Shown here: piece by piece, positions 22,525 to 32,708 of the stretch | Layout: every line of letters starts with the position of its first letter | Numbering within the stretch: position 1 is the stretch's first letter | DNA from: Mesostigma viride | Taxonomy: Eukaryota > Streptophyta > Mesostigmatophyceae > Mesostigmatales > Mesostigmataceae | Assembly (NCBI GenBank): GCA_009746045.1 | Contig: RPFO01000103.1 | Coordinates: 1,459,121-1,523,120, forward strand | DNA: 64,000 nucleotides | Direction of reading: 5' to 3' | Program-made: the position numbers and the translations under genes | The notes under the pieces: model-generated | Told to the model about the DNA's origin: nothing | What the model saw: the letters and a program-made list of their open reading frames with translations, nothing else | The model's database searches: none

Positions 22525-22577
22525 GCCTGTTCTTCCTTGTCTATCGCCTGTTTTGTTTTGCCATCCCACTGTATATA

Positions 22578-23390
22578 ATGCCTCGTGGCAAACCGGGAGA
22601 CGGCGACAAGGGCGAGATGGAGGCACCAGCTGGGGCGAGCCAGGAGCCTCGGCAAGACAAGGAGCAGCTGGTGGGGGAGGCGATCCCAGCCAGCGACGGC
22701 GATGGGGGAAAGAGACCAGGCAGCAAGAGACGGCACGAAGACTCGGTGGAGGAGGCGCGCAAGGCGCGGGCGCTAGGGGCATCTGATGCAATAACGGTGG
22801 CGAATGGGCAACCAGCCGTGGAGAAGCGTAAGAGGGACACCTCCGCTGACGGCAATGGTAAGAGGCTTCATGTGGATGTGATCTCCCCTGTGCTTGCTGG
22901 CCCAAGTGGCGTTGTTGCTGTGACACCCACTGTGGTGGAGCCGGTGAAAGCGCTGCCAGGGTCGAGACCTCACATGAGTGCAGTCACTCTTATGAATGGA
23001 CAAAAGCCTCTTAACCCACCACTAGCACAGGAAGCTCTGGACAAGTGGCTAGAGGACATGGAGCTGGTTGTGCTCTCCGTGGACCCCACTGTCAACCTAG
23101 TGCAAGTGTTTCACTCGTCCACGTGCAACAGGGACTCGTCAGAGCGTGTCAGGGAAAAGGCTAGGACTGGTGTCAAGGATAAGCTAACCTGGGCACAGTT
23201 CCTGGATGGGTTGAGGGAGGAGTTCTCTGACAAGGTTCTCAACCTCACCAACTACTATAAACATCAGTATGACACCTTTGAGATAGTGGGTCCTGTGGCA
23301 GAGGAATGGGCTAGGCTCAACCGTATCAGGGACAAGGGGGCCAAGTATGGCTTCCTGGTCACAGATAGGGCCTTGGCAGACTATTTCCTG
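22578..23390 (+). CDS. Copia B Gag, N-terminal part
   Basis: Starts at ATG 22578 (MPRGKPGDGDKGEME). A charged, disordered N-terminus is followed by a UBN2-like Copia capsid region (LDKWLEDMELVVLSV, LTWAQFLDGLREEF, RALADYF). It is broken by a CACTA element at 23391. The frame resumes in phase at 26668 when the insert and one TG are removed, giving a continuous FLDRMG stretch. Confidence 0.85.
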
Positions 23391-23399
23391 CACTAGGAA

Positions 23400-23735
23400 C
23401 TCAATTTCTGAGAAAATTCTCAAAAACCCTCAATTTTCTCACCCCTTTGAGAAAAAAGGTGAGAAAAGTGAGAAAAATCTCAATTTTTTTCCGCAAACGC
23501 TAGGCAACAAAATCTCACCAGGGTGAGATTTTGGTGAGAAAAAGGGGGTTTGGGTGAGATTTGGGTGAGAAAAAACCCTAAAGTGAGAAAAAAGGTGAGA
23601 ATGGGTGAGAAAAAGTGAGAAAAAGTGAGAAAAAGTGAAAAAATTGAGAAGTTTCTCACCAACACGAGAAAAATCACTAACACGAGAAAAATCACAAGTC
23701 AACGTGGTGAGAAATTTCTCACCAAGAGTGTAACA
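23400..23735. repeat. Left subterminal GTGAGAAA array
   Basis: More than a dozen irregular copies of GGTGAGAAAA-like words, mostly in one orientation. The opposite orientation fills 26310-26655. Confidence 0.85.
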
Positions 23736-24370
23736 CGAAAAAAATCATGAGCTTTATTTCATTAAGTCATTAATGTGAAAATAAACTCAGCACCACTAAT
23801 TAATTAATTACATGATTAATTGAACTCGTGCTCCCGTTGGATCACGGAGCACCGAAGTGCTTTTAATCCCTGTGTGTGCACAACAGGAAGGGCACAGACC
23901 CCCTTTCTCCTTCATGCCAAAGGCATGTCGCAGCTGCTATTGGACCCGATAAACGATCCGGCAATCTGTGGGTGCAATAAGACCCATGTGAGCATATCAT
24001 AACGGGTGCATGGGCAAGTAATCTGAGCATTGCCATGACGTAGCATGGTTGTACAAGGACTAAGCTAAGGCTATGGCTGGTTGTGTACCGTGTGTTAGCG
24101 GTGCACGTGACTAGGTATAATGGCTCAGCTAGGCAAACATTCTAGGCATGGCTGCCATGGCGGCAGAGACTGCCAATGAGTACAAGATAGGGCTATTCTA
24201 GCCCGCAGGGGGCGTCCACATCTCGTGGTTGATCATCAGGTCCCCGCCCCTCCAGTAAACCTTGGGACGTCAGGATTGTTGATTCCCAGCACGTTGAACG
24301 CGTTGTGTCAGCACAGCGATCCCCCCTGCATCCAAACAAAGGCACACCGATAACCAAGAAAAGAGTATGC

Positions 24371-24466
24371 AAATGTGCAGCCTTGTTCATTGAAATTATG
24401 GCTGGCTTACGCAAAGAGCGACTGTAAGATGACCTATACAGTGGGGCCGGAAACAGCTTGCTTGAT
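24371..24466. repeat. Internal inverted repeat of CACTA element, left arm
   Basis: About 95 bp matching the complement of 25230-25324 at roughly 85 percent by eye. The two arms enclose 760 bp that may be a further small insertion. The enclosed part carries repeated GATGCGGGCCC words near 24750-24850. Confidence 0.7.
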
Positions 24467-25229
24467 CAGGGCGTGTTTTTCGAGCTTCACTGGCCGGGAG
24501 TGTCTAGTGGTGAGAACCATTGCTGCGATCGCTTTCCCACCATTTACGAGGAAATACCCGCAAATGAAAAACCACTGAAACGGTCTAGCTTGATTCAGTC
24601 ATTGCATTAGCCACATGCCATCATGCATGTTTCCAAACGTCCAAGAACTGCCCACGGTGCAAATGCAAAAATCCGGAGGACACGACCTCATTGCTTCATA
24701 TTTGTATGCAGAAGAATAAAAAAGTAACATGCATTAAGGGCCCGCCTGCATAAAGGGCCTGAATTCTGATGCGGGCCCAACGGCAGCACCGCCAAAGCAG
24801 ATAAGGGCCCGCAGTCTGATGCGGGCCCCACGGCACCACCGCCATAGCAGAGCTCGAAGGTCGTGGTGCGCGTGAAACGTACGTACCTATGCCCTTTGTC
24901 GGTAGGTGCCGTTGGGGTCAAATTGGGTGCCGCCAAAATCGGGCCGACGCGTCAATAGACTGAGGCCGTCGATGAGTGCCATCATGCGGCTTGGGTCACT
25001 TCTGTTGGAGAACTTCAGCTAAGTTAACTTAACGCAAACCACTGGTCGCCCGCGTCGGGAACCGGCCCAACGGCTCTCCCGCAACAGAAAATTACGCGGC
25101 ATACTGCATAAGTCGTCGGATGGTTACATTTCGACGGTCAAGATTTCATGATGAGGTTTGCGTTCAATTTGCCGCAGTTTGCCGCCCAGAGAAAGTAGTT
25201 GTTGGACTCGTTGCCCACGATGAAACACA

Positions 25230-25324
25230 ATCAAGCAAGCCGTTTCCGGCCCCACCGTGTAGGTCATGTAGTCGCTCTTCACGTCAGCCAGCCGTAATTT
25301 CAATGCACAAGGCTACACATTTCC
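25230..25324. repeat. Internal inverted repeat of CACTA element, right arm
   Basis: Complementary partner of 24371-24466; see that entry. Confidence 0.7.
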
Positions 25325-26008
25325 ATCTCCATTCATATTCATAATCCTGCACGACTCGAAAACGCGGACAAGATAACGGCAGGCTCGAGCTACCATGGTC
25401 CGGATTCTCCCGATTTCTGGCCTGCGCTGGTTGTCTCCTTGATATTGGCAACTCTCTCCGGTAAGAGATTTTCCGCAGTTTGGCTGTTTCGAAACGTTAA
25501 TTAAGTGAGATGCCTTCGGATCAGGAGACTCACACAGCCGCGAAATCATGCCAAAGGTCATATGTTCGATCCCTTGCTGGTAGCTTCTGAGCTTTCTTAT
25601 TTTCTGTGTTCCGCGGAATCTCAGATTTGGGCCGCTAGCGTTTTCACGTTTGTTGCTTTCTGATCCGACGACAACGGTGTGCCTTGCTCGTGTGACATCT
25701 GGCGCATGGTGTGATTCATGTGTATGGTGCTGCCTTGCCACATGGGGCTGCTTTGCCATAAGAGTGAGTGTTGGGTTCTACACATTTGCTGCATGGACCG
25801 TTAGGTGCTGGTGAGCTCTTCCTTGTAGAACGCTTACATCTATGTCAAGGATCTGATTTCTTTTCCTCTTGCGTATATTGTGTCGGTTTGTTTATTTCTT
25901 GCAGGGACCACGAGAGTAAAATGCAAGCGGTTCCACTTTCAAGTCAGCATGTGACGCCCTGTCGACCGGCCCGCTTTGTTAGCTAGCTACCGTATAGTAT
26001 TTGATGAT

Positions 26009-26160
26009 AGGCATTGAATGCGGAAGATGTCATAACGCCATAACAGACTGTGTTGAACAGGCATTGAATGCCGAAGATGTCATAACGCCATAACAGACTG
26101 TGTTGAACAGGCATATTTGAATGCCGAAGATGTACATAACGCCATAACAGTGTTGAATAG
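26009..26160. repeat. Threefold tandem repeat, 50-bp unit
   Basis: Three copies beginning at 26009, 26059 and 26109, each starting AGGCAT and containing CATAACGCCATAACAG. The third carries small insertions and a deletion. Confidence 0.9.
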
Positions 26161-26309
26161 TTGAATCAACGGGTTCTTGCAGCTGTAAACATTAAAATTA
26201 TTCAAACATTTAATGAAAAAATCATTATTGTTCGTGCTGTTTTGAACAGCGGTTGTTACTGGCACTGCATGCATGTGTCTGCTGCCAGCATATTGCATTA
26301 TGGGTGTGT

Positions 26310-26655
26310 TTTTCAGCGCTGTGTTTTCTCACTTTTCTCACTTTTCTCACGTCCTGTTTTTCTCACTTTTCTCACTTTTCTCACGTCCTGATTTTCTCAC
26401 TTTTCTCACGTTTCACACCTCCCGTTTTTCTCACTTATCTCACGTCCTGTTTTTTGAGATTTTTCTCACGTTTTTCCCCTTTTTTCACCTTTTGGGGGCA
26501 ATCTCACCCGGGTGAGATTGCCCTTTTCTCACCCATTCTCACCCATTTCTCACCCTATTTTCTCACTTTTCTCACCCATTCTCACCCATTTCTCACCCTT
26601 TTTCTCACCCATCTCACCCTTTTTCTCACCTTTTCTCACCCATTCTCAAAGCCGA
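26310..26655. repeat. Right subterminal TTTCTCAC array
   Basis: Many copies of TTTTCTCACC-like words, the inverted counterpart of 23400-23735. It includes a CTCACCCGGGTGAG palindrome near 26505-26518. Confidence 0.85.
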
Positions 26656-26665
26656 GTTCCTAGTG

Positions 26666-27210
26666 TGGACCGTATGGGTTTGAGTGTGGATGGGAGGAAC
26701 AGTGCCCGCATGTTTCTTAACCAGACTGATGGCTCCTTGCGTGCTCTGGAGCTTGTAATCCTCAGCATAAGGAAGCCAGATCCTGCCTGCAAAGCTATCC
26801 AGTCCCATGGCAGCAATGCCACCTCCGCTGTGCAGGGCCAAGGTGATGTCCCCGGGTACCCAGCCCGTGATGGGGCAAGGCCCAACAAGCGTAAGCGCTT
26901 CAGGCGCCAGAGGCAGGGGGCTCAGGGTGGCAAGGGTGCAGGTTCCCAAGGAGGGGTTGGGAGCCAGCAAGCTGGTGGTCAGCAGGGTAAGGGTGGCCAA
27001 GGGCAAGGCAAGGGCCAAGCTCAAGGCAACCAGGGCAAGCAGGGTGGACAGTCTCAGGGAGGCCAGGGGAAGCCTGGCAAGGGTGGGGCTGGGTCTGGGA
27101 AGAAGGGTGGAGCATGCTTTGTGTGTGGCAAGGAAGGTCACTGGCGTCGTGAGTGTCCTGACAGGAAGGCCAAGCCTGCTGGGGCAGGGGGCCAGTCTGG
27201 GCAGCAGTGA
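26666..27210 (+). CDS. Copia B Gag, C-terminal part with zinc knuckle
   Basis: Resumes the capsid region (NQTDGSLRALELVILSIRK), continues through a Gly/Gln/Lys-rich repeat-like linker and ends with CFVCGKEGHWRRECP, a CX2CX4HX4C knuckle. The stop is TGA at 27208. No protease motif lies between the knuckle and the integrase that follows, unlike standard Copia. Confidence 0.85.
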
Positions 27211-27260
27211 CTAGCTACATCATCCCCTGTAAATAGTCAATCACCCCTTGGGGAAGGTGT

Positions 27261-28048
27261 GTGGATGTACATAAGGATGGGGGTGTGCCCCTTGTGCAGC
27301 ACCAAGGGTGTAAAGATGTTGTTCTTCCACTGGATTGCAATAACAATGCTGCAGCTGAATTCCCTATGCCTCATGCAGGTGGTGGGTCTCCAGCAGGTGC
27401 TGGCCTGGAGGGCCAAGGGACCTTGCTGGAAGGGCCTGGAGCGGTCCAGGGTGCAGGGCCTGGCTTGGGGCGTCAGGATGGCCTGCAGGGAAGCCCTGGA
27501 ACCTCAGGAGTGGATCATGTGTCCCCACACACGGTTCAGACGTCTCGCCAGGTCAGTACTGACAGAGTGCTGAGCTATGCTGAGGCTGGCCATAGATTGC
27601 ATCATATGTTTGGGCATTCTGGGCAGGCAGCAATGTTTGCTTGGAAGCTAGGTAGGGAGCCTTTGTGGGAGGCATGCCAGGCTGCTGCTGAGAACTGTGG
27701 TTGCCAGGAGAATGCTGTTCACCCACCTCAGTCCCATGCTAGGGAGCCTGCTAGGGAGCGTGGCGACATCCAGATGGATATCCAGCATATCAGGGGCTTG
27801 TATATATTGGTGGGGGTGGACAGGTTCAGTAGATACAGGCTGATAGACGTTCTGCCTGGTATGCAGGAGCACCACTTGTTGTTGGGTATGAAGGCCCTGA
27901 TCCCAGGCTTTGGGGTGTGCAAGAGTGTGCAGGCAGACTTGCAGTTTGACTGTTTGCTCAAGCATCAGGACCAGCTGCCTTGTAAGCTGGTGTAGTCCCC
28001 AGGGAGAGTCATGGGCAGCAAGGGGCTGTAGAGAGATCCATACGTGAA
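27261..28048 (+). pseudogene. Copia B integrase, N-terminal and core part
   Basis: Zinc-binding HHCC region (LHHMFGHSG, ENCGCQ), then a core with DIQMDI, VGVDRFSRYRLIDVLPG and QADLQFD. The frame is interrupted by TAG near 27993. The catalytic Glu region (GAVERSIREVK) lies in the next frame at about 28015-28050, so a one-base shift breaks the domain. The core is Copia-like but divergent, as in A (50078-50985) and C (34390-35200). Confidence 0.75.
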
Positions 28049-30181
28049 GTGAAGACAGTGGTGCTAGCAGCAGAGTCAGTGCCACTTGTGGCATCTGCCT
28101 TAGAGAGGGCAGCCTGGTGTAAGGGGATAGAAGAGCAGCTGAACCACAGGGTTAACTATTACTTTGATGGTGTGGCTGTCTCTCCCCTGGCCCTGCAGTA
28201 TAGCTTACTGCCTGAGAACGTGGTGCAGGCCAGTCTTAGGAAGGCAGATAGGTTATTTGCCCAGCTGAGACGTAAGGACAAGAACTGGAATGTGCTGAGG
28301 CCTCAGGTGGGGCTGAAGGTCAGGATGTGGAAGGAACCATCTATTCCAGGCAAGCGGGGGAAGTGGCAGGATGGGGTTGTCACTCGTGTGGAAGAAGCTA
28401 ACAGATCTTGCCTGGTGGCTTTGGAAAAGGATCCAAGGCACGTGTACAGGTTGTCCTGGGCTCATGTCAAGGAAAGAAGGCCACATGCAATCTGGCCTGC
28501 AGACGGGCCAGGCCCTCCCAGCTGGGTTGAGGAGCCAGGCCAGAGCCAGGCAGCAGCAGCTAACAATCCTCTGGTGGTGGATGATGGTCTGTCCCTGCTG
28601 GAAGATGACGAGCAGGAGGAGGCTGCTGAAGCAACTGTCACAAGGCCAGAGGGGACGGGGCAGCCACCTAAGGCCCGGGGGCCTCTCATGGCGGACGTCA
28701 TCCGAGCACTCATGCGCAGCAAACATGATCCCAAGGTATCCAAGCTCACGGGGTGGGGGTCGTGCTGGGCAGCTACAATGGAGGTAGATACCAACTCACA
28801 GGTGTCTGTCATCAGGGAAGAGGATGCTGTAGGCTTACAGATGTCCCATCCCAGTTGCCTTGCTGTGTCTGATTTCTCAGGAAAGGTGTCCATGAAGATC
28901 CTTGGGGAAGTGAGTGTGCCTATCTTAGGGGTGCCCACCACGTTCTGTGTGGTAGAGGGCTATAAGGGGCCTGCCATTCTGGGTCAGAACTTCTTGTGCA
29001 TGCCAGGGGTTACTTTGACCTCTGATGAGTTGGCACTAGAAGGCAGGGGCAGCCTCCCCCTTGAAAGATATCACTATTCCCAGGGTCTTGCAGTGGCGGT
29101 GAAGGCTGTTAGGAGTCAGCCAGCTGAGGGTCCTCAAGGTCAGGAGCCCATAGCTGAGGACCTGTTGATAATCCCAACCACCTTTGATCCAAGGCAGTTA
29201 GGGGTAAACAGGTACCAGATAGCTGCTCACAGTCCTATTCCCTGGCGCCAGCTAGTCGAGATGATGCAAAGCCCCAAGATGGCTAAGGCATGGACTCTTG
29301 GCTTTGTTGCTTCTGGGCATGAGTGGATAGTTTCCAACTGTGCAGAACCTGTGGATGAGCTGCCAGAAGTTCACCAGCTGCTCAGATTGATGTTTGTCCT
29401 CAAGCTCAAGGAGGTAGATGGTGTCCAGGTGCCACATGTCAGACCAGTTGTAACCGAGTATCATGGCACTGGCCAGTTGTTAGATGAGGAGCTCTATACT
29501 CCAGGGATGCTGCATGACACGTGGAGGATTCTGCTGTGTATATTTCTGTCTTTTCTGGTTAAGGGTGTGCCCTATAGCTCTGTGCTGATTGATTTCAAGA
29601 GGGCTTTTCTCAAGGGTGACCAAGATCAGGCTAGGCAGACTTGGAGAGATATCCCTCCTTTCTTTGTGACTGTACCTGCTGTATGGAGAGCAGAGATAAA
29701 GGCCAGGTACCTGAGAATTCTGAAAGGGTTGGAAGGTCTCAGGTCCAGTCCCATTATCTGGAGAAAGAGCCTAGAGAAATTCTTGAAGAATACTTGTGGG
29801 TTTTCTGTGTCTCCAGTGGATCCCTGTTTGTTCCAAGGGTCCCACAATGGCCTTCCTGTCTTTGCCTCACTGCATGGTGATGACCTGCATCTCATAGGTC
29901 CACCAGACTGGGTTGAGGCTGTCTTGGCTAAGATCCAGAAGCGGTTTGAGCTGGGTAAGATACAGCACATGGTGGAGAATGAGCCTATGGTCTTCTGTGG
30001 CATGCAGGCTACGTTGTTCCAAGCCAAGGGCTCGTGGTTCATCAGGATGGAGGGTGGTAAGGACTACCCACAGCAGATTGTAGATGCATTGCAGGAGCCC
30101 ATCACGCAGGCTAGGTGTGCTACCATCAGGGGCATGCTGGCATGGCTTGCAAGTATATGTGCCCCTGACTTGCTGGTTTGA
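28049..30181 (+). pseudogene. Copia B integrase tail, retropepsin-like domain, reverse transcriptase
   Basis: In order: integrase C-terminal tail with GLKVRMWKEPSIPGKRGKWQ (from about 28310), an acidic linker, a retropepsin-like domain with VDTNSQVSVI (28790) and GPAILGQNF, then RT with LMFVLKLKEV, DFKRAFLKGD, LEGLRSSP and catalytic LHGDDL (29875). The D-T-G Gly is Asn and YxDD is HGDD. The frame is open but stops at TGA 30179, where RNase H continues one frame over. Confidence 0.85.
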
Positions 30182-30780
30182 GTCGACTTACTGATTCCCA
30201 GCTGGTTGAGGTGGGTGCTGAGAGTGTGGTGCAGGCTGTCATGATGTCTCCCCCTCTCATACTGGGTCCTGTGGATTTGTACAAGCCCCTTGACATGGTT
30301 CTCTATGTGGACAGTTCTATGGATAATAGGAAGGTCACAGAGGTCAGGGGCAGGGCAGCAGCATTAGTTACCCTGGAGCAAGATCACACCTCACTTGTTA
30401 CCTGGTACAGTCGGTTGCAGAACAGGGTTACACCCAGCAGTGATATTGCTGAGTGCAGGGCAATCTGTGAAGGGCTGCATACTGCTCTTTACTTGAGGGA
30501 GCTCTTCTACCAGCTATGTCAAGTGGCTTCCTGTAGGTTGCAGCTGCACACACTGGTGAGGACTGATAGCATGGGCATGGTGCAATTTGTGCACAGGCAG
30601 CTGGCCAGGAGCAGGGACCTTGACTACTTGTTGCTCAAGGAGATGTCCTACCTAGCTCACATTGAACATGTGCCTGGTGTGGACAACCCTGCAGATGCCC
30701 TCACCAAGCTGGAGGAGAAGGCGGAGAGGCAGTACCCCCTGCTCCGTGGGCTCATGGACCCCTTACACGGGCGGCCATAG
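30178..30780 (+). pseudogene. Copia B RNase H
   Basis: Continues RT after a one-base shift. It shows LYVDSSMDNRK, TWYSRLQNRV, DIAECRAICEGLH, RTDSMGMVQF and NPADALTKLEE, the Copia RNase H pattern through to the usual DxLTK end. The stop at 30780 is followed by about 1 kb of non-coding DNA. Confidence 0.85.
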
Positions 30781-31792
30781 AGACCAGGCCTTGCTTCAGC
30801 TTGGGTGCCCCAGTGGGCTGCTTGACCAAAGTACCAAGTGGTGACTGGTGCTTACTGGTTGACAGCCGGTCCTTCAGGGTTAGGTACACCCTCCTGGACA
30901 GGAGTTGGTGTGGAATGTCACTCCTACCAGCTGAGAATCATGCCTGGCCCTCCCCATGGGGTTCAGAAGAGTCGCCAGGACTTAAGTCGACGCCTTTGGC
31001 CTCAAACAGTTAGGCCATGCAAGGGCAACCCGAATGTTGGTTCTTACAGGTTGCTGTATATATGTTTTCTAGTGCTTGTTTCCAACCTGTTGCTAATAAA
31101 GAACCTGGTTGTGTGACCATGTGGAACATGGTTGCCAGGGGGCCACATTCTGGGTTATATATAATGCTTGAATAAAACATAATCATGTCATGTCATTCTC
31201 ATGTTGTTCTCATGGTTGTAATGTTTCTCTTGTGTAAAGTTCCAGGTCACCTATAAACCTGGAGGTTGGGGTGGGGTTCAATTCCCCAGCAGAGCCACAG
31301 CCTGGCATGAGTGATTCCTGGGCTTAACACCCAGTGAAGACATGGGCTCCCCAATAAGGCAGTATTTGTATAGGTGCTACCTGAGTCTCTTTGAGCATAA
31401 AAGGGAAAGGCTGGCCAAGGCGGGCGCCATAAGAACGGGCGCCTGTGATAACTGTGAAAGATCAGGAACTCACAATAGTACGTTCTTGGCATCCTGTAAT
31501 CCCAGCCATTGGACTAGGTAATGTGCCTTGACTTTAATCTAGCACCAAGTTCCCAAGGAAAGGTTGGGAGCTGACCAAGGGGTCAGGGGATAACCTGGGG
31601 TGACCTCTGATTCACTGGCCAGTACACCTAGCCTGGTCCAAGGGCAGATATGTTGTTACCCAAAGGAGGCAGGAACCTGGGCCCTCAAAGGTCTGATCAA
31701 CCTCAAGGGACCAAGCGGTCTGTGGCTGAGTGGGCACAAGCAAGGTTAGGCTTGTTTCAAGCTGGTCCAGCTCCAAAAGAAGAAAGGGTTGG
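30781..31792 (+). other. Copia B 3' untranslated region and polypurine tract
   Basis: About 1 kb without a recognised gene. AATAAAG and AATAAAAC occur near 31096 and 31171. The end, AAAAGAAGAAAGGG at about 31775-31788, is a likely polypurine tract just before the 3' LTR. Confidence 0.6.
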
Positions 31793-32344
31793 AGTTAGCA
31801 TTTTTGGGCAACCAATATGCTAAGTGGATGCAGTTTGGAAAGACCTTTCCAACGCCGTGCTGACCGCCTGAAACAGACAAGGGACGAGAAAGATATGAGG
31901 TCCCGAAGTCCTAGCCGTCCGTGGCCGACTAGGGTACAGTCCTCTGGTATAGTGGACAGGACACGTGGCAGGCCGTGCCTGCACAGGCTTAGCCTGACTA
32001 TCACGTGACTGTGGTCCACGTAGACCAGAGGAGCAGCAGCCTGCGGCTGGTGGAATACAGGACTGGCACAGGTCTGCGAGGATACTAGGCCTTGCAGGCT
32101 TGTGACAGGTCCTGTACTTCCTAGGTTGCAGAGTCTAGGCAAATCCAGTTCGTCCTGGCTCTGCACTGATGCCAGTGGACGTTGAGGATTTGCTTGCCTG
32201 CCTGCACGTGCCTCGTCACGCCGATGGGAACGAGGAACAACACAAAGGATATAGCTTGGTCATGGGGGATGACCAGCTATCTTGGCAAGCACGAACCGAG
32301 GCTCCCACATTGGACGTGGAACCGCTCACCGTGGTCGTGGCTTG
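31793..32344 (+). mobile_element. Copia B 3' LTR, first part
   Basis: 552 bp matching the start of the 5' LTR (20698-21249) with one visible difference. It is interrupted by Copia C. The rest of the LTR is at 38504-38598. Confidence 0.9.
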
Positions 32345-32689
32345 AGTTGAGTAACTCTAGAGCCCTAGGAGCTGGCTCTAAGTTCCCCATGTCCGTCCGC
32401 ACGCCTTCCGCTAGCGTCCGCTAAGCCGCCGGCTATAATCCGGCGGTCCGATGCGGTCGACCGGTCTAAGGGCGGCGCCTAGGGCCGGCGCCACCTAGGC
32501 CCCAGTCCGGGGCCTTATCCGGGTCGGTACGGACAGCTAGCTTGTCCCACGGTTACGGCTAACCGGATAGGGTTTGCTGGCTAAGACATAAACCAGTGGT
32601 GGGCCAGCTCCGACAGCAGTTCTCTGTGTTCGCCTTATCCCAAGCTCAACGTGACCGACCGCCATAGCTGAGCCGGTCGGGCTTTAACT
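32345..32689 (+). mobile_element. Copia C 5' LTR
   Basis: 345 bp from AGTTGAG to TTTAACT, apparently identical to 38154-38498. GCTTG flanks the element on both sides (32340-32344 and 38499-38503). The identical LTRs mark it as the most recent insertion in the nest. Confidence 0.95.
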
Positions 32690-32708
32690 TGTATTCATAA
32701 AAATCCCG

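Larger units (their letters stand above)
23391..26665. mobile_element. Non-autonomous CACTA (En/Spm) element in Copia B gag
   Basis: 3,275 bp with perfect 12-bp inverted ends CACTAGGAACTC. Removal with a 2-bp TG duplication restores gag. Both subterminal regions, about 340 bp each, are packed with iterated GTGAGAAA-type words in inverted orientation, the expected place for transposase-binding repeats in CACTA elements. No transposase is encoded; the interior has only short frames. Its termini share CACTAGGAA with the element at 55574, a possible source of transposase. Confidence 0.85.

Noticed and set aside
23400-23735. Short regular repeats resembling a CRISPR array
   Set aside because: The words are irregular, have no unique spacers, occur inverted at the other end of a CACTA element, and the DNA is eukaryotic.
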